NCBI RefSeq assembly: GCF_958298935.1
Contig: NC_084941.1
Span: forward strand, 14,358,001 to 14,422,000
Length of the DNA: 64,000 nt
From: Phragmites australis
Lineage: Eukaryota; Streptophyta; Magnoliopsida; Poales; Poaceae
Direction: 5' to 3'
Shown here: one piece after another, positions 1 through 9,861 of the stretch
Layout: the number at the start of each line of letters is the position of its first letter
Position numbering within the stretch: position 1 is the stretch's first letter
Made by a program: the position numbers and the translations under genes
Notes under the pieces: model-generated
Databases searched by the model: none
What the model was told of the DNA's origin: nothing
The model's input: only the letters and a program-made list of their open reading frames with translations

Positions 1-616
1 GGGCTCCTATTTATAGGGACATCCATAGCTTGGCGTACAAAATATCATAATGTACAAATATCTTGGATATGACCGAATCACTGGGCCTTATCCCGGATAA
101 CTACATTCTATCCTTCTTGGGAGATAAATATCCACTGTAGTAACTATCGTGGTGCCTGCCCCCGCCGGTCACCAATTGCGGCACGGCGCCGCTCCACCAG
201 GGGTGTCAGGATAGGTACCATCGTGCTGGGGTGTCAGAGCGGTGTCCACTAGCCTAGGCATTTAATGCCAGTCACTTCCTCGCAGGCAAAGTACGACTCG
301 ATCTTCCCTTTTGACAAATTTTTCCTGAGGCATGATGAGTCACCTAGTAACCTCCGGGAAGCTGGCCCGGGTAGCAGGAGGCTAAGCTCCGTAAGGCTAG
401 GGTTTCGGAAGGGGGAGGCTTCGGGAGGCTGAAGCCTCGGAGACCGAACCTTCGGGAGACCACGGAAGGGGAGGCTGAAGCCTTGGAGACTGAAAATTCA
501 GGAGGCCAGGATCCGGAAGGCTAAGGCTTCGGAAGGTGGAGACAGGCTCAGCCTTTGGGAGGCTGAGCTAATTAAGCCAAGGGGCTATCGGGGTTCCTTA
601 ATACTGACCCCAAACA
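1..616 (-). repeat. 3' LTR of Tat element 1 (partial)
   Basis: This aligns base for base with 11611-12162, apart from scattered changes and a longer GGAGGCT-rich stretch at about 370-540. It ends in CCCCAAACA at 616, where the other copy ends in CCCCAACA. Near position 6 a CTATAAATAG-type TATA box reads on the minus strand, as in the partner LTR. The window starts inside the LTR, so its other end is missing. Confidence 0.9.
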
Positions 617-631
617 GTAGCCCCTTGCAGG
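617..631 (-). other. polypurine tract next to the 3' LTR of Tat element 1
   Basis: On the minus strand the bases just before the LTR read GCAAGGGGCTAC and then TGTTTGGGG, where the LTR begins. A purine-rich stretch directly beside the LTR is the expected second-strand primer. It fixes this LTR as the 3' LTR of a minus-strand element. Confidence 0.6.
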
Positions 632-2038
632 GGTAGCCAGCGGAGCGGTCGGGCTCGTGTTCCTTCAGAGCAGGGCCCCTGGTGGTCCCTGGCTGGTGGT
701 TGATGGCTCGTGGTTCGAGAATCGCTTGGCTTTCCTGGGACGATTTGACCCGGGTGATGGAACAGCATGTTGGATGACGTTGGCGATAGGGGGCATTGAA
801 TGCGCCCTGGGGAGAGGTGTAGTCCTGCCCTATCTGGAAGAGTGTGGGACGCATTTCGTCTTGTCATTGGGGGGGCAAGGGAGTCGGTTTCGCTCCCCCA
901 TGATTTCGGCCTTGCAGGTGAAAGGACGGCGCATGCGCCTGCCGCCTGAAGGGGGCAAGTTGCTCCCTATTTGTAGTAGGATGGGGATTGCCAAGAGCAA
1001 CCCTTTTGCCGACTTCTCATTCTCATCTGCCTTTGTCTTGGGCGCCTTTTGCCTTGTGTGAGTTGTTCCTTGATCTCTACTCCCCTGTCTTTCGTAATTC
1101 AGCGCCTTTCGCCACCCGCTTGCGGTTCATATAGCTGACCTGAGTACCCCGAGTAAAGCCAAAACTCAGGTGGCGGGGGAGATGGCCGGAGTAGTCGCGG
1201 TGGGGGACCTTCAGGTGTCGTCGGCTTCCCCGTTGCTAGTGGGGCCGTCGCCGGGAGTGGAGCTCTGGCGTGCGAGCAAAAGCCACTCCCGACAAACCAC
1301 CGCGCTGGGATCGTTTGTCATTGGTGACGAGGAGCTCGACCGGATGGTTAGGGAGGGGACAAGCCGTCGCTCAACCTTCACTGGGCGAGGAGGTCCCAAA
1401 GCCCCTGGCCCATGAGGTCGTGGTGTTTGAAGCCTTCTTCGAGGTGGGCCTAGGTTTTCCTTCGGTGCTGTTGCTTGAAGAGGTGCTCTGCCACTTCTAT
1501 GTGGAGCTCCCGCAGCTCCGCGCCAACGCCCTTTCCCACCTGGGCACCTTTGAGTGGGCCATGTGGGCAGAGGGGTGTGAAGGGAGGGCGGATTTCTTCG
1601 TGGCCCTCCACTATGCCAGCTACCAACTGAAGTTGATCAAGGTTGAGGGGATGAAGAGGCCCCTTAGTTTCGGGAGTATCAACTTCCAGATACGGCAGCA
1701 GTATCACGATGCCTTCCCGGCGAAGGCGATCAATGGCCAGTGGTATACTAGCTGGTTGCAGCGGTGGTTTTACTACAGCATCGGCCCTGCATCGCCCCTT
1801 TGCTCCACGAACCGGGATATCGCGTATGTTTCGGAGCCGAAGACGGGGATTACGGATGACCAGTTCGCCTCACGGCTAGCCCTTCTCCGGAGGGTGGCCA
1901 AGAAGATGAGCATGCGTGACGTCGTGGAGGAGTTCACCATGTTGCGTGTCTGGCCCCTCCAAACGGGTTGGAATTGGATTTTTGAGCAAGGTGCGGAAGA
2001 GTGGCCGAAGGTGTATTCCGGTCTACCCGTTAGCGCTG

Positions 2039-2099
2039 GTGAGTTCCCTTTGTAGTTGGGTTTTCGATCTGTGTTTGTGAGCCATCTTTTTTCTTTCAG
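2039..2099 (+). other. predicted intron in the aORF of Tat element 1
   Basis: The donor is GTGAGT after codon bases AGC GCT G, and the acceptor is TTTCTTTCAG before AGAGC. Removing 61 bp keeps the frame and replaces a stop (TAG at 2053) with continuous coding on both sides. The pyrimidine-rich acceptor is typical of plant introns. No transcript evidence is available here. Confidence 0.6.
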
Positions 2100-2489
2100 A
2101 GAGCTACCACCTGCAAGAGCGCACGGCGGAGGTCACGGAGGTGATCCTGGCCCCCCCTACTATTGCGGAGTGGGAGCGGCGAGTGGCCCTGACACGGAGT
2201 TGGGAGCGGTACAATCGTGTTTGCTTTTACCTTGGCGTGGGGGCACCGGCATGGCGGGATCCTCCAGAGCCTAGGGCTACTAGAAAACGAGCACGTGCAG
2301 GCCCCCCATTCGTTCGAGGACGCTCCAGGCCTGGCGGCCTTCAGTATCCGGAGGCTCACATACTGGTTCGATGTCCGAGTCGTCGGAGGCACCCCTAGTT
2401 TACAAGAAGCACCTGAGGCGGGTTGGGAGTGTGAGTGATCAGTCTGGAGGCGAGGGCTAGGGCGGCGGAGATGACAGGGGGAAGGACCG

Positions 2490-2501
2490 CCCCCCCCCCC
2501 C
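2490..2501. repeat. C12 homopolymer
   Basis: Twelve consecutive C bases lie inside the aORF region of Tat element 1. Runs of this length slip in replication and in sequencing, so the reading frame across this point is unreliable. Confidence 0.9.
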
Positions 2502-5073
2502 GGATATTGCGGGTCACAGATAGAGCCAACGGCGAGGCATGGCCTCCGTTGACTTCGACTTCGGTCTTGTTGACTCGAATGTTGAGGATACTACGGGTCC
2601 TCTTGTAAGAGGTTTGGGGGAACCAGGTGTGATTTGCTTTGTTAACCATACCCTTTTGGTTGTGCACTGGGATCTTAATTTGTATTTATTTTTTGTAGCG
2701 ACCTTTGAGGTGGATGTGACATTGACTCAACCCCTCAAGGCCTCGAAGGCCCAGCGGAGATCGCGGACTCCTCCGGAGGGGTCTCCGAGGGTCGTCTTGG
2801 GGGACATGGCTTTGTTCCTGCAGGGCCCAGTGTCAGCTGGTGGCCCACTCGCGGTGGCTAGTACTCGAGGCGCCATGCCCTCTGCAAGAGTCCATTTGAA
2901 GTGGTTGAGGGGGGCCCTGGCCCCGGGATCCTGACACTGGACGACTTCACGCTGCGCTCAGAAGCATTAAGGGCTTTCGCTATGGCCTCCTCTCTGCTTC
3001 GGAGTGGGGAGGTCGAACGATCGTTGGCCTAGCATCCCCTAGAGGAGCTAGAGGCATGATTGGCGGCGGTGGCCCTTCTGGTCGGTAGTATTAGTTATGA
3101 TCGTTGGGTTCGGTGTTGGGTCCTGGGTAGCTTATCCTGTCTTTTCCATCTTTTTGTGGTGCTTTGTAGCAAGTAATTTTGACGAGGGCGCTGGGAGGTG
3201 GTGGATGCCAGGCTTTGGAAGAGGCCTGAAAACGTGCGGTGTCCGCAGAGGGCCATTTTCATGAGGAGATGGTGCTTCGTGAGCGTAGAAGGCTGTCGAA
3301 GACCTCCGGCAGGCGAAGGAGGTCGCCGATGCGGCCAACGCAGCTCGTGTGTCCGCCGAGAGTGACGTTGGAGGAGGTTCGGGCATCAGAGGGGCACTGC
3401 ATTCGAAGTGCCCGCAGTTAACAACGCTAGCGTCGGAGGTGGCCTGGATTATCTCTGATGCCTTGAGTGGCCTAGGGGCTTGGTGGCCACCATTGCCCTC
3501 TGACTCGGAGGCATGGGTTACGCCGCTCTTCTGGCTTCGGTCTACCGCGAAGGTTATGGTTAGGGCCGCGGAGGCCTATGTCCAGTGCTTGTGTGGCTGC
3601 TGCACTTCAGCTGACCCTGCTGCACCAGGCGGGGGTTGGTCCCTTCAAAGCATTGGAGTGGCAGGTGCCGGACTCTGTGGTCGAGGCCTTCCAGCTAGAG
3701 GCACCTCTAGTGGAGATTGGCGTAGCCTTGGAGAGATTCCATCGTGGTGTATGGGCGAAGCATGGCCAGAGCATGACGTTGCACTTTATGGCCGGTTAGG
3801 GGACTCCAGGTGCCTCAGGGGGCCTTCGCCCGAGTTCTTTGTTGGGAGGCCTAGTGCTTCACTCGGAGTCCACGGGTGCTTCGCGGCCCTCTGGGGGAGC
3901 TTTGTCTAGTGTTGTTGCCCCTCCGGAGCCAAGCATGGATGCCTCGGAGGTGTAGCTCTATCGCGGCTATCTTTGTGTTCTTTTTTTTCTCGGGGAGGGG
4001 GGCTGAGTTCTAGTATGTTGACCACCTCCTTCTGCTTTATGTATATAATCTTTCCTTTATTTGATGGAAACCGCGCCTGTCTTCCAATGTTTTACCTGTG
4101 TTGTTTCTGGGATATTTGAGCCTTTGAGTTTTAACTGGAGTCTACTCTGCGTGTATAGGTACGGCGGCTCGAGGCCGAAGGAGGCCTCGTCCGTACCTTG
4201 GATAGTGCCTCCGCGGAGGGATCGAGTGCATCTGGTACGTCGGGAGCTACTCAGTTCGTTCGTCAGCGAAGTCGCTTTGTTATGCCTTGCGATTCCGATG
4301 GGCGTGTTGACCCGCGGGTGCGTGCCAGTGTTTTGTTTAAGGTCGAACTGGAGGATCAACCGATGTCCGCTCCGGATGTATGCTTTACCACAAGAGATGA
4401 CTAGTGTGTGGCACGAATGCCCCGGGAGGTTGCCAGCTCACACTTCTTATGGCGCTCCATCCTTCCCCGAGGCTCTGACGAAAGGGTACCTTCGGAAATT
4501 CTCGAGTCTATCTTGGGTGAGGTGAAGGTGGAGGAGGCACAGGCCACAGAGGCCTCGTCAGTGGGGCAAGGGGAAGAGCTGGACTTTTCGGCCTTCGACT
4601 TGTATCCCTTCCCAGCGGATCTTTCATCTTCCTGGGGTCGAGTCTCTGTTTCGGGCAGCAACCCCTTTGGTGGAGGGGGCTCGCGTCGGCCTCCCATGCG
4701 CAGTTGTCGTGGACGACTCTCCAGGTCCCGTGCTGTGTCCAGGAGGCGTGGCGGTCGGGCACCCTCATCTTCCCGTAGTGGTACAGGGGGGCGTAGTAGG
4801 CTAGCCAGTTTGCTGGGCATAGATTCAATGTACAACGGTAAACTGTATAAAAAGACTTTTGTATGTTCTTTTTCCTCTCCCTTTTTTATGATTGATCGCG
4901 TCGACATTTCGCCTGTGCCCCTTGTCCCAGCCTCTTCGCATCCTGTGGTTGTCTGGCGGCCACGGGGTGTGAGACTTCGAGGGGCATCGGAAGGGTCGGG
5001 TGACAGACTCAGTTTTGTTGGGGTTTTTATCCCCTCGCCATGCCTAGGGCGGCCTGGCCTTAGAAATGACGGG

Positions 5074-5512
5074 AGGTGTTATGCCTGTCCGGTATGAAGG
5101 CACTACCTTCAAGATGCCGTAGCGGTCTTTACCTATTCGACATTTCAGGTTTGCTAGGCCCAAATGATGATGGACGGAATGCCTGTCCAGCATGGAGACT
5201 TTTGTCTTCAAGATGCTGGAGCGGTCTTTGCCTATCCGCCGTGTAGATTAGCTAGACCTTAAAGATGGCGGACGGAATGCCTGTCCAGTACGGAGGCTTA
5301 AGCCTTCAAGATGCTGGAGTGGTCTTTGCCTATCCGCCATGTAGGTTGGCGAGACCTTAAAGATTGCAGACGGAATGCCTGTGCAGCCTGGAAGCATAAG
5401 CCTTCAAGATGTTGGAGTAGTCTTTGCCTCTCCGCCACGTAGGTTGGCAAGACCTTAAAGATGGAGGACGGAATGCCCGTCCAGCACGGAGGCTTAAGCC
5501 TTCAAGATGCTA
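5074..5512. repeat. 98-bp tandem array between aORF and integrase (about 4.5 copies)
   Basis: The core GACGGAATGCCTGTCCAG recurs at 5172, 5270, 5368 and 5466 with an exact 98-bp step. A more diverged first copy starts near 5074 and the last copy stops at about 5512. Each unit also holds CTTCAAGATGCTGGAG, GGTCTTTGCCTATCCGCC and GACCTTAAAGAT. The array lies in the 3' untranslated zone of the element. Tat/Ogre elements are known to carry hypervariable tandem subrepeats in this zone. Confidence 0.9.
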
Positions 5513-5539
5513 GATTTTTTTGGTATTGAGGTTGGGGTT

Positions 5540-6593
5540 CTTTATACATAATACTTACGGAGGGTCTCTGCGTTCCAACTATGTTGGAGGGAGGTCCCAT
5601 TTGTATCGGCCAGTCAGTAGGAGCCGGGTCTATTAGACTTGAGGACCAGGTATGGGCCTTTCCATTTGTTGTGTAGCTTTCCTGGGGCTAGGGCGCGTCG
5701 AAGCACTAGTTCGCCAGGTTTGAAGTTTTACGGCACAACCCTTGGATCGTACCAAGCCTTAGATTTCTTAATGTAGTGATCTAGGTTCTAAATGGCGTGG
5801 ATCCGCGTGCCTTCGGTAAGGTCGAGGGAGAGCTCCCTTTCTCCATCAGTTTGTGGGAGTTGTACCCTGAGTGAGCAGGCCTTCACCTCGGTGGGGGTCA
5901 TGGCTTCGTCTCCATATAGGAGGCGGAAGGGTGCAAACCCAGTGGCCCGCATGACAGTGGTGCGGAGGGACCATAAAACCTTGGGTAATTCGTCAACCCA
6001 TAAGCCTCGAGCTAAGCCGACAAGGTGCCGATTTAGACTAGAGAGGATGTTGCCATTGGCTCTTTCGACAGCTCTATTGGATTGAGGGTGTCAAACTGCT
6101 GCGAAGCATAATTCGATGCCGAGGTCGTTGAAGAACTGTCTAAAAGGCCCGGAGTCAAACTGTGTGCCGTTGTCCACCGTGAGCTGTCGTGGAACGCTGA
6201 AGAGGCGGATTATGTTCTTCCAGAAAAATTTCTGGACATTTTTTGATGTGATCGCAGTGAGGGGTTCATCCTCGACCAATTTGGAAAAATATTCCAATGC
6301 AACCACTGCGTATTGGAGGTTTTCTTTGGTGCGCGGAATGGACCAATGAGGTCCATACCCCAACGAGCCAGGGGCCAGACAGGGGCGGTTGGTTGCAAAG
6401 GAGTTGGGGGTCAGTGGCTTCATCATCCCATTCATTGGCATCCTTGGCAGGTGCGGACAAGTTCTTCCGCGTCGGACATGATCGTAGGCCAATGGAGCCC
6501 CTGGCGAAGTGCCTTACCGGCTAGAGCGCCAGGCGCCAGATGATTGCCGCATAGGCCTTTGTGTATTTCCCTGAGGAGGTTGGCTCCTTCTTG
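5540..6593 (-). pseudogene. integrase of Tat element 1 (stops and frameshifts)
   Basis: Integrase would insert the cDNA into host chromosomes. Read on the minus strand from 6593 down, the zinc-binding region comes first (GLCGNHLAPG, then SDAEELVRTCQGCQ). The catalytic core follows with GMDLIGPF (first Asp), TVDNGTQFDS (second Asp) and AVERANGN (Glu). The C-terminal part holds GELVLRRAL and NKWKGPYLV. At least two frameshifts and several stops (for example before HPQSNRAVE) break the reading frame. The N-terminal core region is also copied in reverse orientation at 6594-6994. Its order after RNase H fits Ty3/gypsy. This is a clear pseudogene. Confidence 0.85.
6107..6508 (-). repeat. left arm of integrase inverted repeat
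   Basis: The reverse complement of this segment matches 6594-6994 with few differences. The outer edges read GCATAATTCGATGCC here and GGCATCGAATTATG at the other end; the inner edges read CTGGCGAA and TTCGCCAG. This arm lies in the normal orientation for the element's integrase. Confidence 0.9.
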
Positions 6594-6994
6594 TTCGCCA
6601 GGGGCTCCATTGGCTTACAATCATGTCCGACGCGGAAGAACTTGTCCGCACCTGCCAAGGATGCCAATGAATGGGACGATGAAGCCACCGACCCCCAACT
6701 CCTTTGCAACCAATCATCCCTGTCTGGCCCCTGGCTCGTTGGGGTATGGACCTCATTGGTCCATTCCGCGCGCCAAAGAAAACCTCCAGTACGCAGTGGT
6801 TGCATTGGAATATTTTTCCAAATTGGTCGAGGCCGAACCCCTCACTGCGATCACATCAAAAAATGTCCAGAAATTTTTCTGGAAGAACATAATCCGCCTA
6901 TTCAGCGTTCCACGACAGCTCACGGTGGACAACGGCACACAGTTGACTCCGGGCCTTTTAGACAGTTCTTCGACGACCTCGGCATCGAATTATG
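6594..6994 (+). repeat. right arm of integrase inverted repeat (reversed integrase piece)
   Basis: This stretch encodes, on the plus strand, the same integrase core piece that lies on the minus strand at 6107-6508, including WGMDLIGPF and LTVDNGTQ. It interrupts the path from RNase H to integrase. With an 85-bp spacer (6509-6593) the two arms of about 401 bp could fold into a long hairpin if transcribed from either strand. Confidence 0.9.
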
Positions 6995-7791
6995 AGGGGA
7001 GTGCAGACACCTGTCTTGTAAAGGATGTTATTTATGAGATGGTAGCCCCTGACGCGATGTTGGATGTGGCGGAGTGCAATTGGGTTATCCGGTTCTGTTG
7101 TTCCTCTCAGGAACGATAGGAGGGGGCCCTCCAGTCCACAGTTTGGATAGAAAGGATGGCAACGGCTGCCTCGTCAAGGGTTCTGGCGGTCGGCTGGTGC
7201 AGGGTCTCAAGGAAGGTGCCTATTGATGGGTTTTTGCCCGTGGCTGCAGCTTTTGCTAAGGCGGTCTGCCTAATTGTTGTCCGCCCGTGGTATGCTTTGT
7301 ATTGATACGCCGCGGAAGTGTGCCTCGGCTTTACGAATGGCCTCAAGGTATGTTATCATGTCTGGATGGTGGACTTGGAAGTCCTTGTTGGCGTGACCGG
7401 CAACGATCTGTGAATCGGTTCGGATGATGACTCTGGCTGCTCCTAAGGCTGGGGCCTTTCGGAGGCCTAGGAGGATGGCCTTATATTCGGCTGTGTTGTT
7501 GGTCATCTTGAAATCTAGGCGAGCGATGTATTGAACCTGCTGGCCTGTGGGGGAGATGAGAACCGTGCCAGCTCTGGCGCCCGTGGAGCAGTATGCTCCG
7601 TCGGTGTAGATGGTCCAGATGTCTTGGGTGGGTGTAGTGTTGGGTTCGGTTGTTGCCGGGGTCCATTCGGCGATGAAGTCTACCAAGATTTTGGATTCTA
7701 CGGTGGTGCGGGCTACAAACCTTACCACGAAGGGGGCTAACTCTACTGCCCACATGCCGATGCATCCCGTCGTCTCCCGGTTGCGAAACAT
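6995..7791 (-). pseudogene. RNase H and linker of Tat element 1
   Basis: RNase H removes RNA from the RNA:DNA hybrid during reverse transcription. On the minus strand the domain begins with WTIYTDGAYCSTGARAG (first Asp), continues with TNNTAEYKAILLGL (catalytic Glu) and RTDSQIVAGH (Asp), and ends near SIQSIPRADNN. A linker follows with GTFLETLHQPT and ILSIQTVDWRAP, as in other Tat elements before the integrase zinc finger. A stop after RADNN and one after SYRS interrupt it. The upstream joint to RT around 7792-7856 is also out of frame. At 6994 the frame runs into the reversed integrase arm. Confidence 0.85.
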
Positions 7792-7856
7792 GTCGCCTAG
7801 TGGGTACGAGGTTGGGACAGTGATGTCGTAGGCAAGGAAGTAGTGCCGAGCTTATG

Positions 7857-9198
7857 CTAGGCCATCAGCAGGGCATAGGCTATTTTTTTGAGCTCAGTGT
7901 AACATGTCTTGGCCCTAGCTAAGGCTTCCGAGACGTAGTATACAACCCTTTGAGTAGGGCGACCACCACTTTTTTCCTCTTGTACCAGGGCGGCGCTGAC
8001 GGCAGATGCAGAGATGGATAGGTACAGGAGTAGTCGTTCACTGGGGAGGGGCATCGCGAGTGTTTCGAGGTGGGAAAGGTGCGCTTTTAGGGCCTCGATT
8101 GCTGCCTGGCAGTCCGGTGTCCGGCTAAACGGCTCGGAGCCCCTTAGCATTTTAAAGAAAGGGAGGTTGTGCTCAGCGAATTTTGCGAAGAAGCGACTAA
8201 GGGCTACGAGGCGGCTGGCCAGGCGCTGTACTTCTTTAGGATTGGCGGGAGGTGACATTTCTGTGATAGCATGAATCTTGCCTGGTTTGGCCTTGAAGCC
8301 TCTTCAGGAGACATGATACCCTAGCATTTTTCCACCTCTAGCGCCAAATACGCATTTTTCTGGGTTTAGCCGTACGCTAGCGGCTCGGAGGCTATTGATT
8401 GTTTATTGTAGGTCGGCAATGTGGGTGGCTTCTAGTTGGCTTTTTACCACGATATCGTCTACGTAGGCCTCGACGTTGCGGCCCAACTGCTGTTGCAACA
8501 CTTTATGTACAAGGCGGGAGAACATGGCCCTAGCGTTTCAAAGACCAAAGGGCATCCGGACGTAGCAGTATACTCCGAAGGGGGTAATAAAGCTGGTCTT
8601 GTTCTCATCCTCCGTTGCCATCCAAACCTGGTGGTATTCGGAGTAGGTGTCGAGGAAGCTTAGCATTTCGCAGCCGGTAGTAGAATCCACCAGTTGTTCG
8701 ATGCGGGGGAGAGGGTACGCATCCTGGGGGCATACTTTGTTTAATGACATGAAATCGATGCACATACGTCATTTTTCGCTATGTTTTTTTGACTAGGACG
8801 GTGTTGGAGAGCCAATCGGAGTGGATAACCTCTCTGATAACACCGGCTTTCAGCAGCTTCTGCACTTCTTCTTTTGCGGCCTCTGCCCGCTCCGGGTAGA
8901 GCTTGCGAAACCTCTGGCATACGGGTCTTGCCTTCGGGTCGACCTGAAGCGAGTGCTCGATGATGCTGCGGTCAACTGCTTGGAGGTCCTGTGAGGACCA
9001 TGTGAAGATGTCGAGGTTACTTCGTAAGACGGCCAGAAGTTGGGTTTCTTGCCCAGAGGCGAGGTCTGCCCCTATTTGGAAGGTCCAGTCGGGTTGGTCT
9101 TGGTGTATGGGGACTAGTTTATATCCCCTTCTGGCTGTGGCCTCGGATGGCTGCGGTGCCCGGGGTGCGCCGATGGAGGATCTTTCGAGTCCTCCCAT
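7857..9198 (-). pseudogene. reverse transcriptase of Tat element 1
   Basis: This copies element RNA into DNA. On the minus strand it opens with VDRSIIEHSLQVDP and KLLKAGVIREVIHSDWLSN. It continues with CIDFMSLNKVCPQDAYPLPR, GCEMLSFLDTYSEYHQV and RMPFGL. The catalytic box EAYVDDIVVKS lies at about 8454-8470, and the connection domain includes LSRFFAKFAEHNLPFF and VVYYVSEALARAK. YVDD is intact. Stops follow VLVKKT, RMPFGL (TGA), DLQ and YHVS, so the frame is broken in several places. Position between protease and RNase H is as expected. The family assignment is firm. Confidence 0.9.
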
Positions 9199-9720
9199 GT
9201 CATAGTGTGGATATGGCGACTGGGGAGCAGAGCAGGGTGCCCATACTCAATGCATCTAGCCAGGTCTTGGTCACCGTGGATGGTTATTAGCCTCTGAGGT
9301 CTGGGTATTTTCAGGCAGAGGTAATTGTGATTGGGTACAGCTCCGAATTTGTTCAGGCTCCCCCGTCCTAGGATGGCATTGTAGGCGTATGGTACATCCA
9401 CGACGTCAAAGGTGATAACCTCGGATCGTGATGCAGAGCCCTCACCAAAGATGACCAAGAGTTCTATCTGTCGTAGGGCGTTGATGGGGGCTCCATTGAA
9501 TCCCTGGAGGGGTCTACTACTTGGTGAGAGCCGGCTTCGCGGAACTCGGAGCTGGTCGAAGGCATGCATGAATAGGAGGTCCGCCGAGCTGCCTCCGTTG
9601 ATCAATATTCTTCGGACCTCGACTTCAGCAATATTGGCTGAGAGGACCAGGGTATCGGAGTGGGGAAATTTTACCCCTTTGGAGTCGTTGATGGTGAATG
9701 TTACGGGGGCGTCGGCCTAG
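9114..9720 (-). pseudogene. aspartic protease of Tat element 1 (catalytic Asp changed to Asn)
   Basis: Protease would cut the Gag-Pol polyprotein. On the minus strand the active-site box reads RILINGGSSADLLF, where working relatives have Asp in place of the Asn (GAC to AAC). It is followed by ITFDVVDVPYAYNAILGRG, the conserved flap and ILGR region of Tat proteases. The substitution alone should abolish activity. The reading frame then runs on towards RT through HTMTWEDSKD. A stop near 9720 separates it from gag. Confidence 0.8.
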
Positions 9721-9861
9721 TTAGGGGCCTGTCGGTGGATGCTAGTTGCTTCGATGTGGTGCACCCCGCGGGCATAGTCTCGCTGCTGTCGTTTTGAAGT
9801 GCCTCCGGAGCTCCCTCCACCGGTAATGGCGACGATGATCCGTTTGCCCCACGCTCCTTCA

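Larger units (their letters stand above)
1140..4850 (+). pseudogene. antisense ORF (aORF) of Tat element 1, 'putative gypsy type transposon' family
   Basis: This plus-strand reading region runs opposite to gag-pol. The clearest block (1420-2040) encodes FEAFFEVGLGFP, then RRWFYYS-like (QRWFYYSIG) and MSMRDVVEEF, a pattern I associate with the grass 'putative gypsy type transposon' (Transposase_28-like) domain. An intron at 2039-2099 (GTGAGT...TTTCTTTCAG) joins two in-frame exons. Exon 2 opens with ESYHLQERTAEV and TIAEWERRVAL. Later stretches (2540-4830) are rich in Ser, Gly and Arg, with many stops and shifts and several possible introns, so downstream exons are uncertain. Function is unknown: similar ORFs recur in Grande/RIRE2-type elements without an assigned activity. 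It converges on integrase, with a tandem array between them. Confidence 0.7.

Noticed and set aside
657..1061. First exon of the aORF or a separate gene
   Set aside because: No similarity to the other aORFs at this position, and an equally long frame is open on the other strand.
4401..4907. Minus-strand ORF of 168 codons
   Set aside because: It lies opposite the Ser/Arg-rich part of the aORF, has biased composition and no recognisable domain.
6544..7119. Plus-strand ORF of 191 codons with integrase-like parts as a separate gene
   Set aside because: It is the inverted copy of the minus-strand integrase piece at 6107-6508, joined to unrelated sequence; motifs switch frame within it.
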